Positions 24,056 through 36,014 of a stretch of 64,000 nt of DNA are shown here, piece after piece. Numbering within the stretch: the first letter of the stretch is position 1; each line of letters starts with the position of its first letter. The position numbers and the translations under genes are program-made. Source of the DNA: Gentiana macrophylla (taxonomy: Eukaryota > Streptophyta > Magnoliopsida > Gentianales > Gentianaceae); the NCBI GenBank assembly GCA_026214975.1, contig JAOBSW010000630.1, forward strand, positions 1 through 64,000, given 5' to 3'. Under the pieces are notes generated by a model. The model searched no databases, had not been told where the DNA came from, and saw nothing but the letters and a program-made list of their open reading frames with translations.

Positions 24056-24335
24056 AGCCTTGGCATGCCGGTGTGTCCGACCACTGATGTGTACATACAG
24101 CTCCAGCCCTAGAAGCATGATTTTTTTTTATTGGGGAAAATTTCCTCTTGTACAAATTTTTCCTCAATGAATTTCTATTTTTGACCGCGTTGTTCACCCC
24201 GCCCCCTTCTGTGTCGGACAGGCTTTGCTTGTCGGAGATAGAATTCGTTTATAATAAACAAAAATTAAAAGAGGCTTGGCGCCTTTATATTAACATTGCT
24301 TTTAAAACAAAAATACAAAGCTGGTGCCTCCGGTC
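24056..24335. mobile_element. Spacer between convergent integrase and antisense ORF 3 ends
   Basis: This is the AT-rich region where the integrase gene (minus) and antisense ORF 3 (plus) end tail to tail. No gene is visible. Confidence 0.5.
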
Positions 24336-25430
24336 TTACATGTAATATTTCTTCAGATTGTCAGCGTGCCAGGGCCTTTTGAATTCACGGCCCTCTCTTT
24401 CTGAGAGAATGTAAGTTCCCTTTTTGACAATCTTTGACACTCGCCAAGGACCTTCCCAGTTTTCGACCAGCTTTCCTTTGTCTATTTTTTGGCCTGTGGC
24501 CTGCCGCTTTCGGAGGACAAAATCCCCTACCGCCAGCGAGTGATCTCGGATACGCCGATCGTGGTATCTTTTGACGGCTTGTTTGTAATTAACCAGTTGG
24601 GCTCGGGCTTTTAGGCGTTTTTCTTCAGCCAGATCCAATTCGATCTGTCGATTTTTCTTATTGCTGGCTTTGTCGAAGTGAGAGACCCTAATGCTTGGGA
24701 GTGCCATCTCTACCGGTGCCATTGCCTCAGAGCCATATGTTAGCGAGAACGGGGTTTCCCCCGTTGTTGCCTTTCGAGTTGTTCGCAAAGCCCAGAGGGC
24801 TTCTGGCAGGTAATCCACCCACTTGCCTACCTTATCATCTAGGCTCTTTTTCAGCACTTTTAGTTCCTTCTTGTTGGCATTTTCCACCTGTCCGTTTCCT
24901 TGGGGGTAGCACACCGAGGACTGCCAATGTTTGACATTGTGCTCTTTGCAAAAATCGTCGAACTCGTCCCTAAACTGTGGACCGTGATCGGACACAATGG
25001 CTCGCGGCACTCCGAATCGAGTCCAGATTTGGTCCAGCAAGAAATATATGATGTCACTGGCGTATATTTTCACGAGCGCTTTTGCCTCGATCTACTTTGT
25101 GAAGTAATCCACGGCGACGACCACGTATTTGCATTTTGATCTCCCCCTTTTGAGCGGACCGATGAGGTCGATGGCCCACTTGTCGAAAGGCCAAGCAGCG
25201 GTGACTATGCTCTGTTCCACTGAAGGTAGCCGGGGAATATCGGTGAAGCGTTGGCATTTATCGCAGCTCTTGGCGTATCTTTCAGCGTCTTCCGCAAGCT
25301 TCGGCCAGTAGTATCCTGCTAACAGCAGCTTTTGGGCGAGGGTGCGACTGGAGGGGTGGCCGCCGCATACTCCCTGGTGTAACTCTGTGAGAATTTCTGA
25401 CTTCATCCGCCGCACACACCATTGTAGTGG
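24336..25430 (-). pseudogene. Tat#1 integrase (one frame break)
   Basis: The N-terminal zinc-binding domain is at 25415-25092 (HQGVCGGHPSSRTLAQKLL...CDKCQRF), with the first catalytic Asp in WAIDLIGP. The core continues in a second frame at 25073-24336, with the second Asp in IVSDHGPQF and Glu in GNGQVEN. A long C-terminal domain follows (RYHDRRIRDHSLAVGDFVLRK, ENWEGPWRVSKIV, WHADNLKKYYM). All catalytic residues are present. The break lies near 25080. It inserts element DNA into chromosomes. Confidence 0.92.
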
Positions 25431-26031
25431 TTTGAGAATGATCGCGGTATAAAATTCCGTTTAGTACGGTATACCGTGCCGCCTCTTCCTCAAGGCCCGA
25501 GCTTCTTAGCGCCCCTCTGGTGATACCCGTTTTCTATATACGCTTTTATTTCGCCTCGTCCAGGACGGGTTGATGATTGGATGTCCATGATTTCGCCCGA
25601 CCGACGGCGGTTCCTCGAGATATTCGAACATGATCGTGGGGTTCTTTGAACTCATCCTAAGATATGAGTTTGGATAGGTAATCCGCTCGTTCATTCTGTT
25701 CTCGCAGTATGCCCTTGAATTCACAATATTTGAAACCACTCCTGAGCTTTCTGACGAGGTTGAGGTACTTTTTGAGTACTTCGTCCCTTGCTTCGAACTT
25801 GCCGTTGATTTGGCATACTATCACTTGTGAGTCGCAGAACACTTCTAAGCTCTCAACGCTCATAGATTTAGCCAGCTCCAGGCCTGCGATGACCGCTTCG
25901 TATTTGGACTGATTATTGGATGCGGTAAAATTGAACCGCAAGATTTTTTCAATCTCCTCAGATGAGCCTGGCTCTAAAAGTATTATCCCAACACCACAAC
26001 CGTTTTGGCTCGTGGTCCCGTCGACGTACAT
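25431..26031 (-). pseudogene. Tat#1 second RNase H (archaeal-type)
   Basis: The frame 26031-25657 reads MYVDGTTSQNGCGVGIILLE, NQSKYEAVIAGLELA, VFCDSQVIVCQI and NERADYLSKL. This shows the Asp-Glu-Asp-Asp pattern of an archaeal-like RNase H. It is separate from, and downstream of, the retroviral-type RNase H at 26541. A second RNase H between RT-RNase H and integrase is a known mark of the plant Tat lineage. Bases 25431-25656 carry the degraded link to integrase. Confidence 0.9.
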
Positions 26032-26034
26032 CTG

Positions 26035-26541
26035 CTAGCAGAGGGTCGGTCTATTCGGCTCGACCTCTACTGGGGTGTTTGATTTGTCGACGCTTGGTGA
26101 ACTAGGCTGCCTGGTGGGTCCCTCCTCTGCGAAGCTCGTTTCAACTATAAAGTCCGCTAGGGCTTGGGCCTTTATAGCCTTTCTGGGCTCGTATCGAATG
26201 TCGAATTCGGTCAGCTCTATGGCCCATCGTAGCATTCGGCCTGAGAGGTCTGGCTTGTGTAATAGCTGTCGTAGAGGGCTATTTGTTAGGATCACGACTG
26301 TGTGTGAAGAAAAATAAGCCCTGAGTTTTCGGGCGGCGACAACAAGCGAGTAGGCTAACTTTTCTGCATTAAGATAGCGGCTCTCAACGGGACTGAGGGC
26401 CTTTGATACATAATAAACGGGCTTTTGGAGGGTCCCATCCTCCTTGACAAGAATAGCTGCAACGGCCCGGTCCGAAGCGGCCAGATACAAAAAGAGTTCA
26501 TCCCCTAATGCTGGGCTGACTAACAGCGGAGGGCTTGCCAA
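26035..26541 (-). pseudogene. Tat#1 RNase H (RT-linked)
   Basis: The sequence shows ELFLYLAASDRAVAAILVKED, QKPVYYVSKALSPVESRYL, EKLAYSLVVAARKLRAYF and MLRWAIELTEFDIRYEPRKAIKAQALADFI, the RNase H-like connection typical of Ty3/gypsy polyproteins. The usual catalytic first Asp position reads AASDRA. It is joined to RT by a frame change near 26540. Confidence 0.9.
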
Positions 26542-27731
26542 GTACTCTTTGACGGCTTTGAAGGCCTGAGAGCATTCTTATGTCCATTCAAAAGTCTTGT
26601 TCCCCTTGAGAATTTTGAAGAAGAGGAGACGAATCTTCCCAAAGCGATGATTCTTCCGTTTAACCTTTGAACCTCTTTCACACATCTTGGCTCCTCCATG
26701 TTAGCCAGAGCCTGAATTTTCTCAGGATTTGCCTCGATCCCCCTCTGGGTCACCATGAAGCCTAGGAATTTTCCGGCTAGGACTCCGAAGGTGCATTTCG
26801 CAGAGTTGAGCTTCATAGAATATGCCTTGACATTGTCGAAAGTTTCCTGGAGGTCGGCCAGATGGCCATTGCTGGAAGATTTGACCACCATGTCGTCGAT
26901 GTAAGCTTCCATGTTCTTGCCAATCTGGGAGTCGAACACTTTGTTAACCATCCTCTGGTACGTGGACCCAGCATTCTTCAGAGCAAACAGCATCCTTTCG
27001 TAGTAGTACATTCCGCCCCCGGCTCGAAAATCTGTCAACTCTTTTTCCCTGTTGGACATCATTACTTGGTGGTACCCTGAGTATGCATCCAAGAAACTTA
27101 ACATTTCAAAACCGGCTATTCGGTCGACCATTCTGTCGATTCTGGGTAGCTCATAAGGATCCATATGACAAGCCTTGTTCAGATCCGTAAAGTCGACGCA
27201 CATGCGCCATTTTCCATTATGCTTCTTGACCATGACTACATTGGCCAGCCAAGTTGGGTATTGAAGCTCCCGGATGATCCCAGCCTCAATTAGCTTATTC
27301 ACCTCAACTTTAATGCCATCCTCCTTTTCTTTGGAGAACTGTCGGGCTTTCTGCTGGATGGGTTTGAAGCTAGGATTCACATTCAGCTGGTGCAGCGCTA
27401 TTTCAGGCTCCACGCCCCTCATGTCCGTCACTATCCAGGCGAACGCGTCCAAGTTTTCTTTCAACATCAAGATTAACTTATCTCTTTCTTCTTCACTCAT
27501 CTGAGCGCCCACATTTATCTTCTGGTCAGGGTATTTTTCATTAACGATTACCTCGACCAACTCATCTTCGGCCGTGAAGTCTGACTCGTCCCTGACCTGA
27601 AGGGTGTTGCAAATGACCGCTTTGGGTTCGATGTAGGTGTCCTCCTCGACCGGGCGCGGCTCGCTTCGAGCTTTCGTCGCCTCGATAGTGTCGATACGGA
27701 TTCGTCTCGATGCTGACTCAGACGCCTCCCC
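26520..27731 (-). pseudogene. Tat#1 reverse transcriptase
   Basis: The 346-residue frame 27560-26520 covers RT: WLANVVMVKKHNGKWRMCVDFTDLNKACHMDPYELP, FLDAYSGYHQV, and the catalytic YIDDM at 26903-26889, then the thumb/connection (KCTFGVLAGKFLGFMVTQRGIEANPEKI). The fingers-palm block around the usual TSFITP motif is altered (EKELTDFRAGGGMYYYERMLFAL), suggesting decay. Bases 27561-27731 are a frameshifted link to protease. Confidence 0.92.
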
Positions 27732-29126
27732 TTAGGGCCTTTTGCCCATTCCCCTGGTAGGGTAATCATCTCGGTTCGTGGTGACATGACTCAGCAGGGT
27801 TTGAGGCCTGCTGACGGCCATTCCGATCCCTTCATCGGTGTAGAATTTTTCCCTCTGATGAGGAATTGAAACAGTCATTTGAAATTTTCTTTCAGAGGGG
27901 ACTCCTAGAATTGCCGTATAGTGGGAATGCAGATCGGCCACTAGAAAGTTCACTTTTTCTTTTCGGTATGGTGGGTGGTCGCCGACCTCCACCTCCAAGT
28001 CGATGACGCCCAAGACGGATACTTTGTCGTTGGAGAATCCCTCCAGCATTCCCAAATAAGGCTTTAGTCTGGATATGCCGATCTTGAGTTGCTTCAATGT
28101 TTCCAAATAGATGTTGTCGCGCGCGGCCCCAGTATCCAAGAGTACCCGGTTGACCCTAAAATCGTTGATTCCGACTTGTATCACTATTGGCAACTTCATT
28201 GCCCCTGGTGGGCCCGCTAACTCACTCTTGGTGAACGTTATCGCCTGTTCATCGGGAGCTAGAACCATTGGTTTTTCTCTACCCCTGACATTGATCGCAT
28301 TAATCTGGCTTTTGATGAGATGGTTGCTGGGGAATTCCTCTATGATTACCTTAATCTCATTTCGATATCTTCGAGGCCCCCTATCATCTTTGCCTCTGCC
28401 CCCATTTTTCTTGTATTTGTCTAATTCCCCGTTTCTTATCATTTTGTCGATGATTCTTCTCAGGGTGAAGCATTCGTCTGTGAGGTGGCCGTGATACTCA
28501 TGAAAATCGCAGTGCCTTGTGTCATCTCTTGAGCTCGGCTCGGAACTTATAGGTCTCGACCGCTCTACCCTGTCCATGATCTCGAACAATATTTCAGATA
28601 GACTCGCATTGATGGGGACAAAATCGGACTCGTCAAACTTGAATGGTTTTCTAACTTCCCTATCTCGATTTTTTCCTCTCTTTCGATCATCCTTCCGGCC
28701 TTTCTTGGGTTCTTCCCTGTTTTCCTCGCCCGAGTGTCTGGACTCATTCCGATTTTTTCCTTTTCCGGAAGACGAGGGAACCGCTTCCGTTAGCCCAAAG
28801 ATCCGGGCTTGATTGAGGAGATCGCGTAGATTTAAGGGGGGACTCATGGTGAAGTGTGTTTTCATAGGGCCCTTGGCGATACCGTTTAGGAAACCCCTCT
28901 GAACTTCGTTCTCAGGTAGGTTTTTTGTCTGTTCATACACTTTGACGAATCGATCATGGTAGCTTTTGCAGGATTCTCCATCTCCTTGTCGTATTTCGTA
29001 TAAATCCTCGATGGTTTTCTTAGGCCATTCTGATGTTTCAAATTCTTTTAGAAATTTTGCCCTCAGCTCCTCCCAACTTTTAATGGAGCCGCGGGGCAAG
29101 CTCCTGAGCTAGGCAGCGGCTCGATC
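27732..29126 (-). pseudogene. Tat#1 gag C-terminal part and aspartic protease
   Basis: The 455-residue frame 29099-27732 begins in the Gag core (SWEELRAKFLKEFETSEWPKKTIEDLYEIRQGDGESCKSYHDRFVKVYEQT). It passes a zinc-knuckle-like CDFHEYHGHLTDECFTLRRII and ends in protease. The protease active site LLDTGAA is at 28136-28122, with the second conserved block LGVIDLEVEVGDH and the ILGVP motif. The longest frame of the element is also the best preserved. Confidence 0.92.
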
Positions 29127-30207
29127 CTACATACTCCCTACGAATGCTACACACCATGCCGACTTGTTTGATGTGGCTAGGAGTGTTCGGCTCTGGAAAG
29201 CGGCTATCCATTCCAACGGGCATGTGGTTCCCTTGTAATAGATGTACTGTGAGTATTGCACGCCCTTAGGGGGTAATGATTCCAGTATAATGTTCGCGAG
29301 AACGTCAATTCCTTGGGTTGGTTCAGGTTTCCCCCCGGACTTGGCTTTCTTCAGTTCAGAAATTTCTCTTTCCATTTTCTTCATTCGGTCGTCCCCCGCC
29401 GGCGCGGTGTTTCAGGCGGGTACCATTTTTCTTTTGACGACGTCGTCTGAGTCCGCGTAATATGCCGACTCCATGTCTTGCTCTGCTCTTTTCTTATCTA
29501 TGATGAGCCTCGCATCGTGGGGATCCCCGCCTCACGGTAGAGCGTGCGGCTTTTTTCGGAGGTGGAGGACCTAACCGTTGATGCACAGATTTTTTCTCGA
29601 GGCGTCCTAGCCGTTCCAGGACTGACGCTCTTTCGCCGCTTTTCTCAGGCAAAAGCTTTCTTTTTTGCCCCACCGACGAATATACGCTCCCTTCCATTTC
29701 TTCCCTCGCGGTCCCGGGTGCTTGGGTTGGTCGCACTCTTTGGGGGGCCGTTTCTTTACGTTCAGGGGGAGCAGGGATCTGTTCCTCGATAGCTATGAGG
29801 GGTAAGTTACATGCGGCCAGACGTAGATTAGCTGCATACATTTGTTTTACGTATTCTGCATATGCTATAGCCGCCTTTGCCTGTGGAGATCCTGCCCCTA
29901 AGGTCTCCTCTGCCCTCTGGGTTTTTTCGATGAGCTGCTCTTTACCCTTGCGCTGTTTTGAAGTTCCCGCCATGTTTTTCTCAAATGCTGGCTCAGAGCG
30001 AACTGATGTCGAGTTCCCTGTGTCATTCCCAGAATTAGACCTTCTTCGGTTTATTATATTTATGGCGTCCGTCTTTGTCTGCGTGTTATCCCATTCTGCG
30101 GTGGGGTTTTCTAGAGCGGGATCTGCCCCACTATGGCGGTGAGGATCCCTTGCGGATCCTTTTCCTGGGGTAGGTGGAACGTGGACTTTCTCTTTGGTCC
30201 CTGCCAT
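29127..30207 (-). pseudogene. Tat#1 gag N-terminal part
   Basis: Gag starts at the Met at 30207 (MAGTKEKVHVPPTPGKG). The N-terminal 237 residues are basic and Pro/Ala rich, with the segment AIAYAEYVKQMYAANLRLAA matching the related Gag at 964-497. A frame change near 29490 leads into 29384-29127 (KKMEREISELKKAK; YKGTTCPLEWIAAFQS; AWCVAFVGSM), then into the frame at 29099. Confidence 0.85.
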
Positions 30208-30948
30208 CTGTCAAACTCTGAATGGGTAGTTATATGAAAAGTCAAATAATATCCTGACTCCCAACTGCTCTGACATTCACCAACTCTGTACTGTTCGTGA
30301 TAACAAAATATATGTTGGATTTATCGTCGGGACCGGTGTACGGACGTTGGAAATCAGGGAACGACTGCGATTTCTCAAGCGTGAAGTCCTAAAAAATCCG
30401 GTATCCTACAATGTAGCATATAAATCTTTATTCTGATGTGCTACACAGGGACTCAGGCGAACATGTAGTGACTTTTGGGACAACGCTCCATTGACAGTCT
30501 AAACAACGAGTATGATTTCCGCCATCTTTTTTAACGCGTAAATGATGCGTGTCTTATTTTCTTAGGAGCATAATCGACAGTTTCATGTGCGTTTAACTTT
30601 ATCCGAGATTGAGCAACTATCAAGGACGTAAAATGAAAGTTCTGAAACGCAGCTTCCGGCAAGGAAACCTACGATGCCAACTCCAGCAAACTTCTCTATA
30701 CATAAACCACGAGAGAGGTGATGATTCAAACGCAAACTCATGATTCTGGACAGGGAGTCGAGGAGGTTACCTTGTAGTGATGTTATTTTGATGCTGAATC
30801 GAAAGTGTTAATGCAGCTATCTGAAGACCTGAAGCTTCCTGCTAAGAAATGTTGAAGGTGATCTGGGAAAGAAGAGCTTCATCCACGGTTGTTGTGAGCC
30901 TTGCAAATCGTAGACGAGCTGTACGCCGGAGGTAGGCTAAAAATCGAT
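30208..30948 (-). mobile_element. Tat#1 5' leader
   Basis: This is the untranslated leader between primer site and Gag start. No coding signal or second element was recognised. Confidence 0.65.
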
Positions 30949-30966
30949 TTCCCGGTAACGGAGCCA
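30949..30966 (-). promoter_or_regulatory. Tat#1 primer binding site
   Basis: The minus strand reads TGGCTCCGTTACCGGGAA, the same 18 bases as in Tat#2 and two bases from the LTR. It is close to the tRNA-Asp type site. Confidence 0.8.
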
Positions 30967-30968
30967 AC

Positions 30969-31439
30969 TGATAGCGTTGTATTTATCTCAGGTGGTCAGC
31001 GGTGGTGTTATGGTGGATATCTGGCTATTTTTGTGGTGTTAATTATGGTGGCTCATGGATGAGCTATGCATGCAGGTGGTGGTGCCATATTATTGAAGAA
31101 GAGAGTGGGAGAATTTGGCTTTGCCTTCTCTTTTATTTATCAGAAAAGCTCATCACCCCGGAAGGGTTACATATGGCCCTATTTATAGGGAAGTTGTTAT
31201 ACATTATCAGATAATTACGACAAAGGACATAGATGGTGCGGACACATAGCAAATGCCCTGTCCGCCGGCGAGGTAAGGCGGCTCCGAACTTGGGGTTTGT
31301 GCTTCATGCTAGCAGATTATCCCGATGGTGGTCGATCCCTTCTCTTACCGCGGACGAGCAGCCGGTCCTATGAGTATTCAGCCGGTGCCACAGTGATCGG
31401 AGCGACAGGTCCGAGCCAGAGGTAGGAATATCCCTATCA
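30969..31439 (-). mobile_element. Tat#1 5' LTR
   Basis: This 471-bp LTR has perfect inverted termini TGATAG...CTATCA. The minus-strand TATA box TATAAATA is at 31187-31180. The five bases after it (GATAC) are the expected target duplication. The other LTR is not in the window because the left part of the element is displaced by Athila#1. Confidence 0.85.
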
Positions 31440-32110
31440 GATACATTTGAATTGTGCAATTTAATTAATAAGATTACCATTAAATTAATATTGGATATTA
31501 ATTGATTTATTGGAAAAATAGATTTATGGTAATAAGATAAAGATAAATTCAATATAAGATATTCTCAATATATATCTTGGAAATATATTTAATATAAGAT
31601 ATTGAGTATTAAATGAGATAAATCAATAAAAGCTACTTTCCATATTTTATTAGGAAAATGTTTTCTTTCTCCTCAATCTACTAGGAAGCTAATCACAATC
31701 AGATTGGGAGACATAAGTGGCGCCTCACTCACTATATAAGCAAGGGGTTGGCTAGCTCTTTTGTACATCATAATTCCAAGAGCTAATAGTTCTTGTGAAA
31801 AATGAGCTTCTTAGAAAGAGATTTATGAGAGAGAAAATGTCGGTCTAGCAACCGAGTTTTTCTGGTAGCAATCCATGATGGGATTCCGGCGGACTGTTCG
31901 TGTGGATCCGGTAGAGGCCTAACGCTTGGGCGGCTCCGTGCAACGCTACTCTCCTTATACGGTCAAAGCGTCGATCTTTTAGATCAACCAATATAACCAT
32001 CGTCTACTAGCTTATTTGTTTATTGCTTAAGCAAAGTCGATCCTGGTCAAAGGAAATAAAATTTTGAATTCCGCTGCAATAAGCATGTTAAATTGCGTAG
32101 TTAATTTTAT
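31440..32110 (+). mobile_element. Truncated large LTR (element X) hosting Tat#1
   Basis: This is the 3' portion of a large AT-rich LTR. It has a GTGGCGCC block near 31709, a TATA box (CTATATAAG) near 31732-31740, then a transcribed leader-like part ending near GAATTCCGCTGCA. The same layout, including GTGGCGCC and the TATA position, is seen in the large LTRs at 48857, 53970 and 56550. The right limit is approximate. Confidence 0.55.
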
Positions 32111-32490
32111 CGTTTAAATCACGTAATTAAAAGATGAAAGATTTTAGATTTGCAAAACGATACACAAAAAGAAAAAAAGGGGAGATCGGGTGGTGCTCGG
32201 CCGACATACGGCGGCACCATCACCGTCCGGCAGCCGGCTGGCGGCTGGTGGCTGGCGGCTACTCGGAGAGTCTCTTTCCTTTTGTTTTGTGTATTCCGAC
32301 AAAGATTTGGGGGAACAATGCTGAATCTACCAAGCTTTAAGCGATCTGATTGTTTCTGAGCCGAAAAACCAAGAATTTGGATATTAAACTCGCCGGAATG
32401 CCATATTTGGGTGGTTTTCCTCACCGGAGCCGCTGTAAAAACCATTTTTGGGTGGCGGAAACTAACCAAAAAACACTGCAGGATGAAATT
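32111..32490 (-). mobile_element. Tat#3 leader remnant
   Basis: This sequence lies beside a Tat-type primer site and so should be the 5' leader of an otherwise missing Tat element. No coding sequence was seen. Confidence 0.5.
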
Positions 32491-32508
32491 TTCCTAGTAA
32501 CGGAGCCA
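32491..32508 (-). promoter_or_regulatory. Tat#3 primer binding site
   Basis: The minus strand reads TGGCTCCGTTACTAGGAA, differing from the Tat#1 and Tat#2 sites only at the CG/TA position. It lies two bases from the LTR. Confidence 0.7.
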
Positions 32509-32510
32509 AC

Positions 32511-33145
32511 TGATAATGTTGGAATTATCACGGTGGTGTTTGCGGTTGTTTATGGTGGATATCTGGCTATTTAAGAGTGATTTTGCCGGTGGTGTGCGGC
32601 GGTGATGAAGAACATGTGGTGGTCGGACTGAAAGCTATAAATGGGCGTGCTCGTAGTCGACGATGGCAGAGTGTATCTGCTTATAATAAATAATGGATCT
32701 TTTTTGTTACATTCTGCCGATATTTATAGGCAGATCGCTAATAACGATTAAGCTAAGTATGACAAGACATAATTATGTATGATGTGACATAATTAATCTA
32801 GACAGTTGGTGTGGTGGACTCGTTTGGGGCGAACCCAACACTTGGCCATTTCGCTGAGTTTGAGTCTGAGCCTGTCTTGTAATCATCATGTGTGAATCGA
32901 GCTTGCTTTGTTAGAGTGGGCTTGCTCCGAGCGGGTAGGCTTGTGACCTGAGGGGCGGACTAGACGGCCCCAGGTGCTTCAGGTCACGCTTGCATGTGGC
33001 GGGTTGAAGGCTTGTCGACTGATTCTCGGTCCTTGTCCGGCTTATGTTGGTGCGGACTCATTGAGCCGAGGACCCTATCCTGTATTGGGCCTCTGTATAG
33101 GCCCAATTATGGATCCGTGGGCTCTTTTATGGGTTTGGCATATCA
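32511..33145 (-). mobile_element. Tat#3 5' LTR
   Basis: The plus strand begins TGATAATG and ends GCATATCA, giving a 635-bp LTR. The minus-strand TATA box TATAAATA is at 32728-32721. Its first 70 bp share GTGGATATCTGGCTATTT with the Tat#1 LTR, and its end resembles the Tat#2 LTR. The bases after it (ATTAC) would be the target duplication. Confidence 0.65.
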
Positions 33146-33167
33146 ATTACGCATTTCATCAACCTTA

Positions 33168-35000
33168 TGTTAGGTGTGATGCCCAAAAGACAATTTTGTA
33201 ATTGTTTTATTTAATAAATGAAATGATATTATTATTCATATTTATTATTCTCATATTCACCGATGTGACAATAGTATTTACACTACAGAAAACTCTAAAG
33301 TATATCGTTTATGTAATCACTTAACTCAGTGTATGAGATATACACGGGAGGATTGAGTTAGTGAAGATGTACTTAAAATACAATTAGCCGGTAGTGAAGT
33401 TAATCGAGAGTATCGGGTCTCTCTTTTAACTTGCTATTAATGGGCCCAGAACACATTAGGTGTGATTGTCTTATCCAGACTTTCGGTTAAGAGAACCTAA
33501 TGGGGCATTTATATATGATAGATATATCATATAGAAATTTGGACCGATTTGATTAGAGTTCACGATATAATTCCGTAATCGAGAAGTCTTATCGAATCAA
33601 TTGATGATCATATTTATGGATATATCTTAATCTCGAGGTGATCACAATGAACCGCTTGAATCAGATTATGAGGTTTGACTTGACGGTTAAGGATTATCAC
33701 CGAGCCTGTGATCTGAATTACCCCATCTTGGCATTGTCTTGGATTGAGTGAGTAGTCCGTGTTATCACAGATATCGGAATCCATTCCTTCCATTTATGGA
33801 AGTAGATGACGATTCCTCTTATTTATTAATCCTAGAAAGCGATCGATCGCATGCGAGTTCATATTACATCGATTAGCTACCCGGTGAGTTGTATGAATTA
33901 ATTGATCACTAGGGGTTAATGGTAAATAAGGATAAGAGGTTCTAAAAAGGGTTAACGGTAACTTCCCGATTTAGAATGAGCATGTCATGGAGGATTAATC
34001 CATATGTAATGATTATATCAATGGACGCTTATTATCATTCTCGTGAGGAGATAAATATAATCTCATAATCGGAGGAGTGCAATCACGGGATTATGGTGGC
34101 ATATTCTCGTGATTGATTTATCGAATATAATTATTATGTTCGTAAGATAATTATTTATTTGATTTATCGAGCCGCCGATTATTAGTCCATGGTCCCGACG
34201 TGCTCTCAATATAGCATAGCTATTCTCGGACGTCGAATCATAATAATATCAATTTAGTTCTTATTAGAATTTAATTAAAACGATATGTGAATTAATTGTT
34301 TAGTGGACTATTAAATTAGTTGGGCTAAATAATTAAATATGTGAAAAAGACATTTTTCATAATCTTGGCAAAATTAGTATTATGGCCGAAAATAATATTG
34401 ACTAGGTCAATAAGCATTTTTTCAGCCAAGGCATGTTTTAGGAAACAAGAAATTAGTTTTCTTGTGGATTAATAAGACATGTGCATAAAATATTTATTGG
34501 ATAAATATTTATGGTAAGAAATATAGATAAAGATTATTCTAGATTTGTTCTAGAATATTATGGGATTATCTTTTATTTATTGGATTTATTTATTTGTAAA
34601 ATAAAATCCTTGGAGGACAATGATTACTCTTCTATATAAAGAGAGTTCTCCCAACTCATAAACACTACACAATTTTCGACTTCACCTCTTAGAGAGGAGA
34701 AGAAAATTTTCGGCCAAGGGGAGCAAGGGAAAATCTTGGAGTTTTTTCCGGGTAGCATATCGGGAGGATTCGAGACGAGGATTTCCTTCCACCGGGAGTT
34801 GCTTGGATCACACGTGCGGAAGATCGTGGTACTCTTCACACCATCCTTTATTCTTCCTATTGCGGTTCTTCTACTTGGATTTTGAGATCCAAGAGGTATG
34901 TTCTACAACCCCCTTGTAGAGTAGATCTAGTTATTTTATTACGTGTAATTTATAGATCTAGATCCTTAAATCGCTTCCATTGCGGATGGTATTACTAACA
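33168..35000 (+). mobile_element. Solo large LTR, TSD CCTTA
   Basis: This 1833-bp unit with inverted ends TGTTAG...CTAACA is flanked on both sides by CCTTA (33163-33167 and 35001-35005). It has a TATA box (CTATATAAAG) near 34632-34641 and a leader-like 3' part. No internal region is present, so it is a solo LTR left by LTR-LTR recombination. A second copy of the family, reversed, is at 62253-64000. Confidence 0.9.
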
Positions 35001-35597
35001 CCTTAAACATCATATATATTTGGAGAAAATGGCTAGGGGTTGTCGTGGGTGATCGGAGAAAATGAAATCTCAAGAAATTGTGTTGTTAGTGAACTTCAGT
35101 CTGTTAAAAATGAAAGTAAATTAGTCTAACTAAAATCATTTTGTCTTTATTTCAAATATACTACAATAGAGCGCCGATAAATGAATACATTAATTTGAAA
35201 TAAATATTGTTCATTTATCGATAAATTAATATTTATTCATTTAGATAATATTTTTACATTTTTTTTCTTATGATTAGTATTTTTGCCTTTAATATACAAA
35301 TGTATCTTGAGGATAATTGTCAAAATTCTTATGAAAAACTTAATTACATTCATTTTCTTTAAACTCTATATTAGAAATACAAACACAATATATATGGACT
35401 AGGTACATTGTATTGTATTGATATATCACTAAATTATCTTTTACTAATAAACATATAATAATATATCACTTGGAAAAAAGTTTTGATCCAAAACCAAGAG
35501 GTGCCAACTGGGATGGAGTACTATTTATTCAACTAGTGTATCTTTCTTGATTTTCACTTTTATGGCTTACAATCATCAATCAAAACCAATAACAAAA

Positions 35598-35840
35598 ACA
35601 ACTTTAACCGACCAGATAAGGAGAGCCATATGTGAGCATAAGAATGAAAATCCAAGTATTAGCCAAACAGATATGCAAGCATAGGTTAAATGATGAGAAT
35701 GATCCTGAACCAGATGATAGTAGCGTCATACCAAATGTATTATCAAAAGAAGCATTTCAGGCAGCAGTCACCATATAAAATTACTTGCTACGACATGAGC
35801 AAAACATTAAAGTTGTGCATGCATTTGCGAAAAATTAAGG
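35598..35840 (+). pseudogene. pogo-like transposase remnant (N- and C-termini fused)
   Basis: Two ends of a Tc1/mariner-superfamily (DDE_1, CENP-B-like) transposase are directly joined. The DNA-binding N-terminus ends at a TAG at about 35683-35685. The acidic C-terminal tail is readable from 35686 with a TAA near 35779. Nothing of the catalytic core is left. Identification rests on recalled family pattern. Confidence 0.55.
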
Positions 35841-35948
35841 ATGAGATCATTTTGGTACAGAAAAGAAAAACAAACAACTTTAGATGTATTTTTGAGAAGA
35901 AATGAATTCTTGTATGAAAATTGTTGATTGGATGAAATATTTCTATTT

Positions 35949-35963
<15 letters not shown>

Positions 35964-36009
<46 letters not shown>
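35964..36009. repeat. (TA)n microsatellite
   Basis: Uninterrupted TA dinucleotides lie inside the pogo-like element, preceded by a short (TTA)n run from 35947. Confidence 0.95.

Positions 36010-36014
<5 letters not shown>

Noticed and set aside
28111..28812. Plus-strand ORFs opposite Tat#1 gag-protease
   Set aside because: These are shadow frames of the coding minus strand. Unlike the cluster at 18721-24055, they have no own promoter or conserved blocks.
32134..32359. Two overlapping plus-strand ORFs as small genes
   Set aside because: They sit in a retroelement leader, overlap each other and a minus ORF, and show no family pattern.
34624..34839. ORF in the solo LTR (and its counterpart at 62415-62663) as a gene
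   Set aside because: It lies in the leader part of an LTR, is antisense in one copy and sense in the other, and has no recognised domain.
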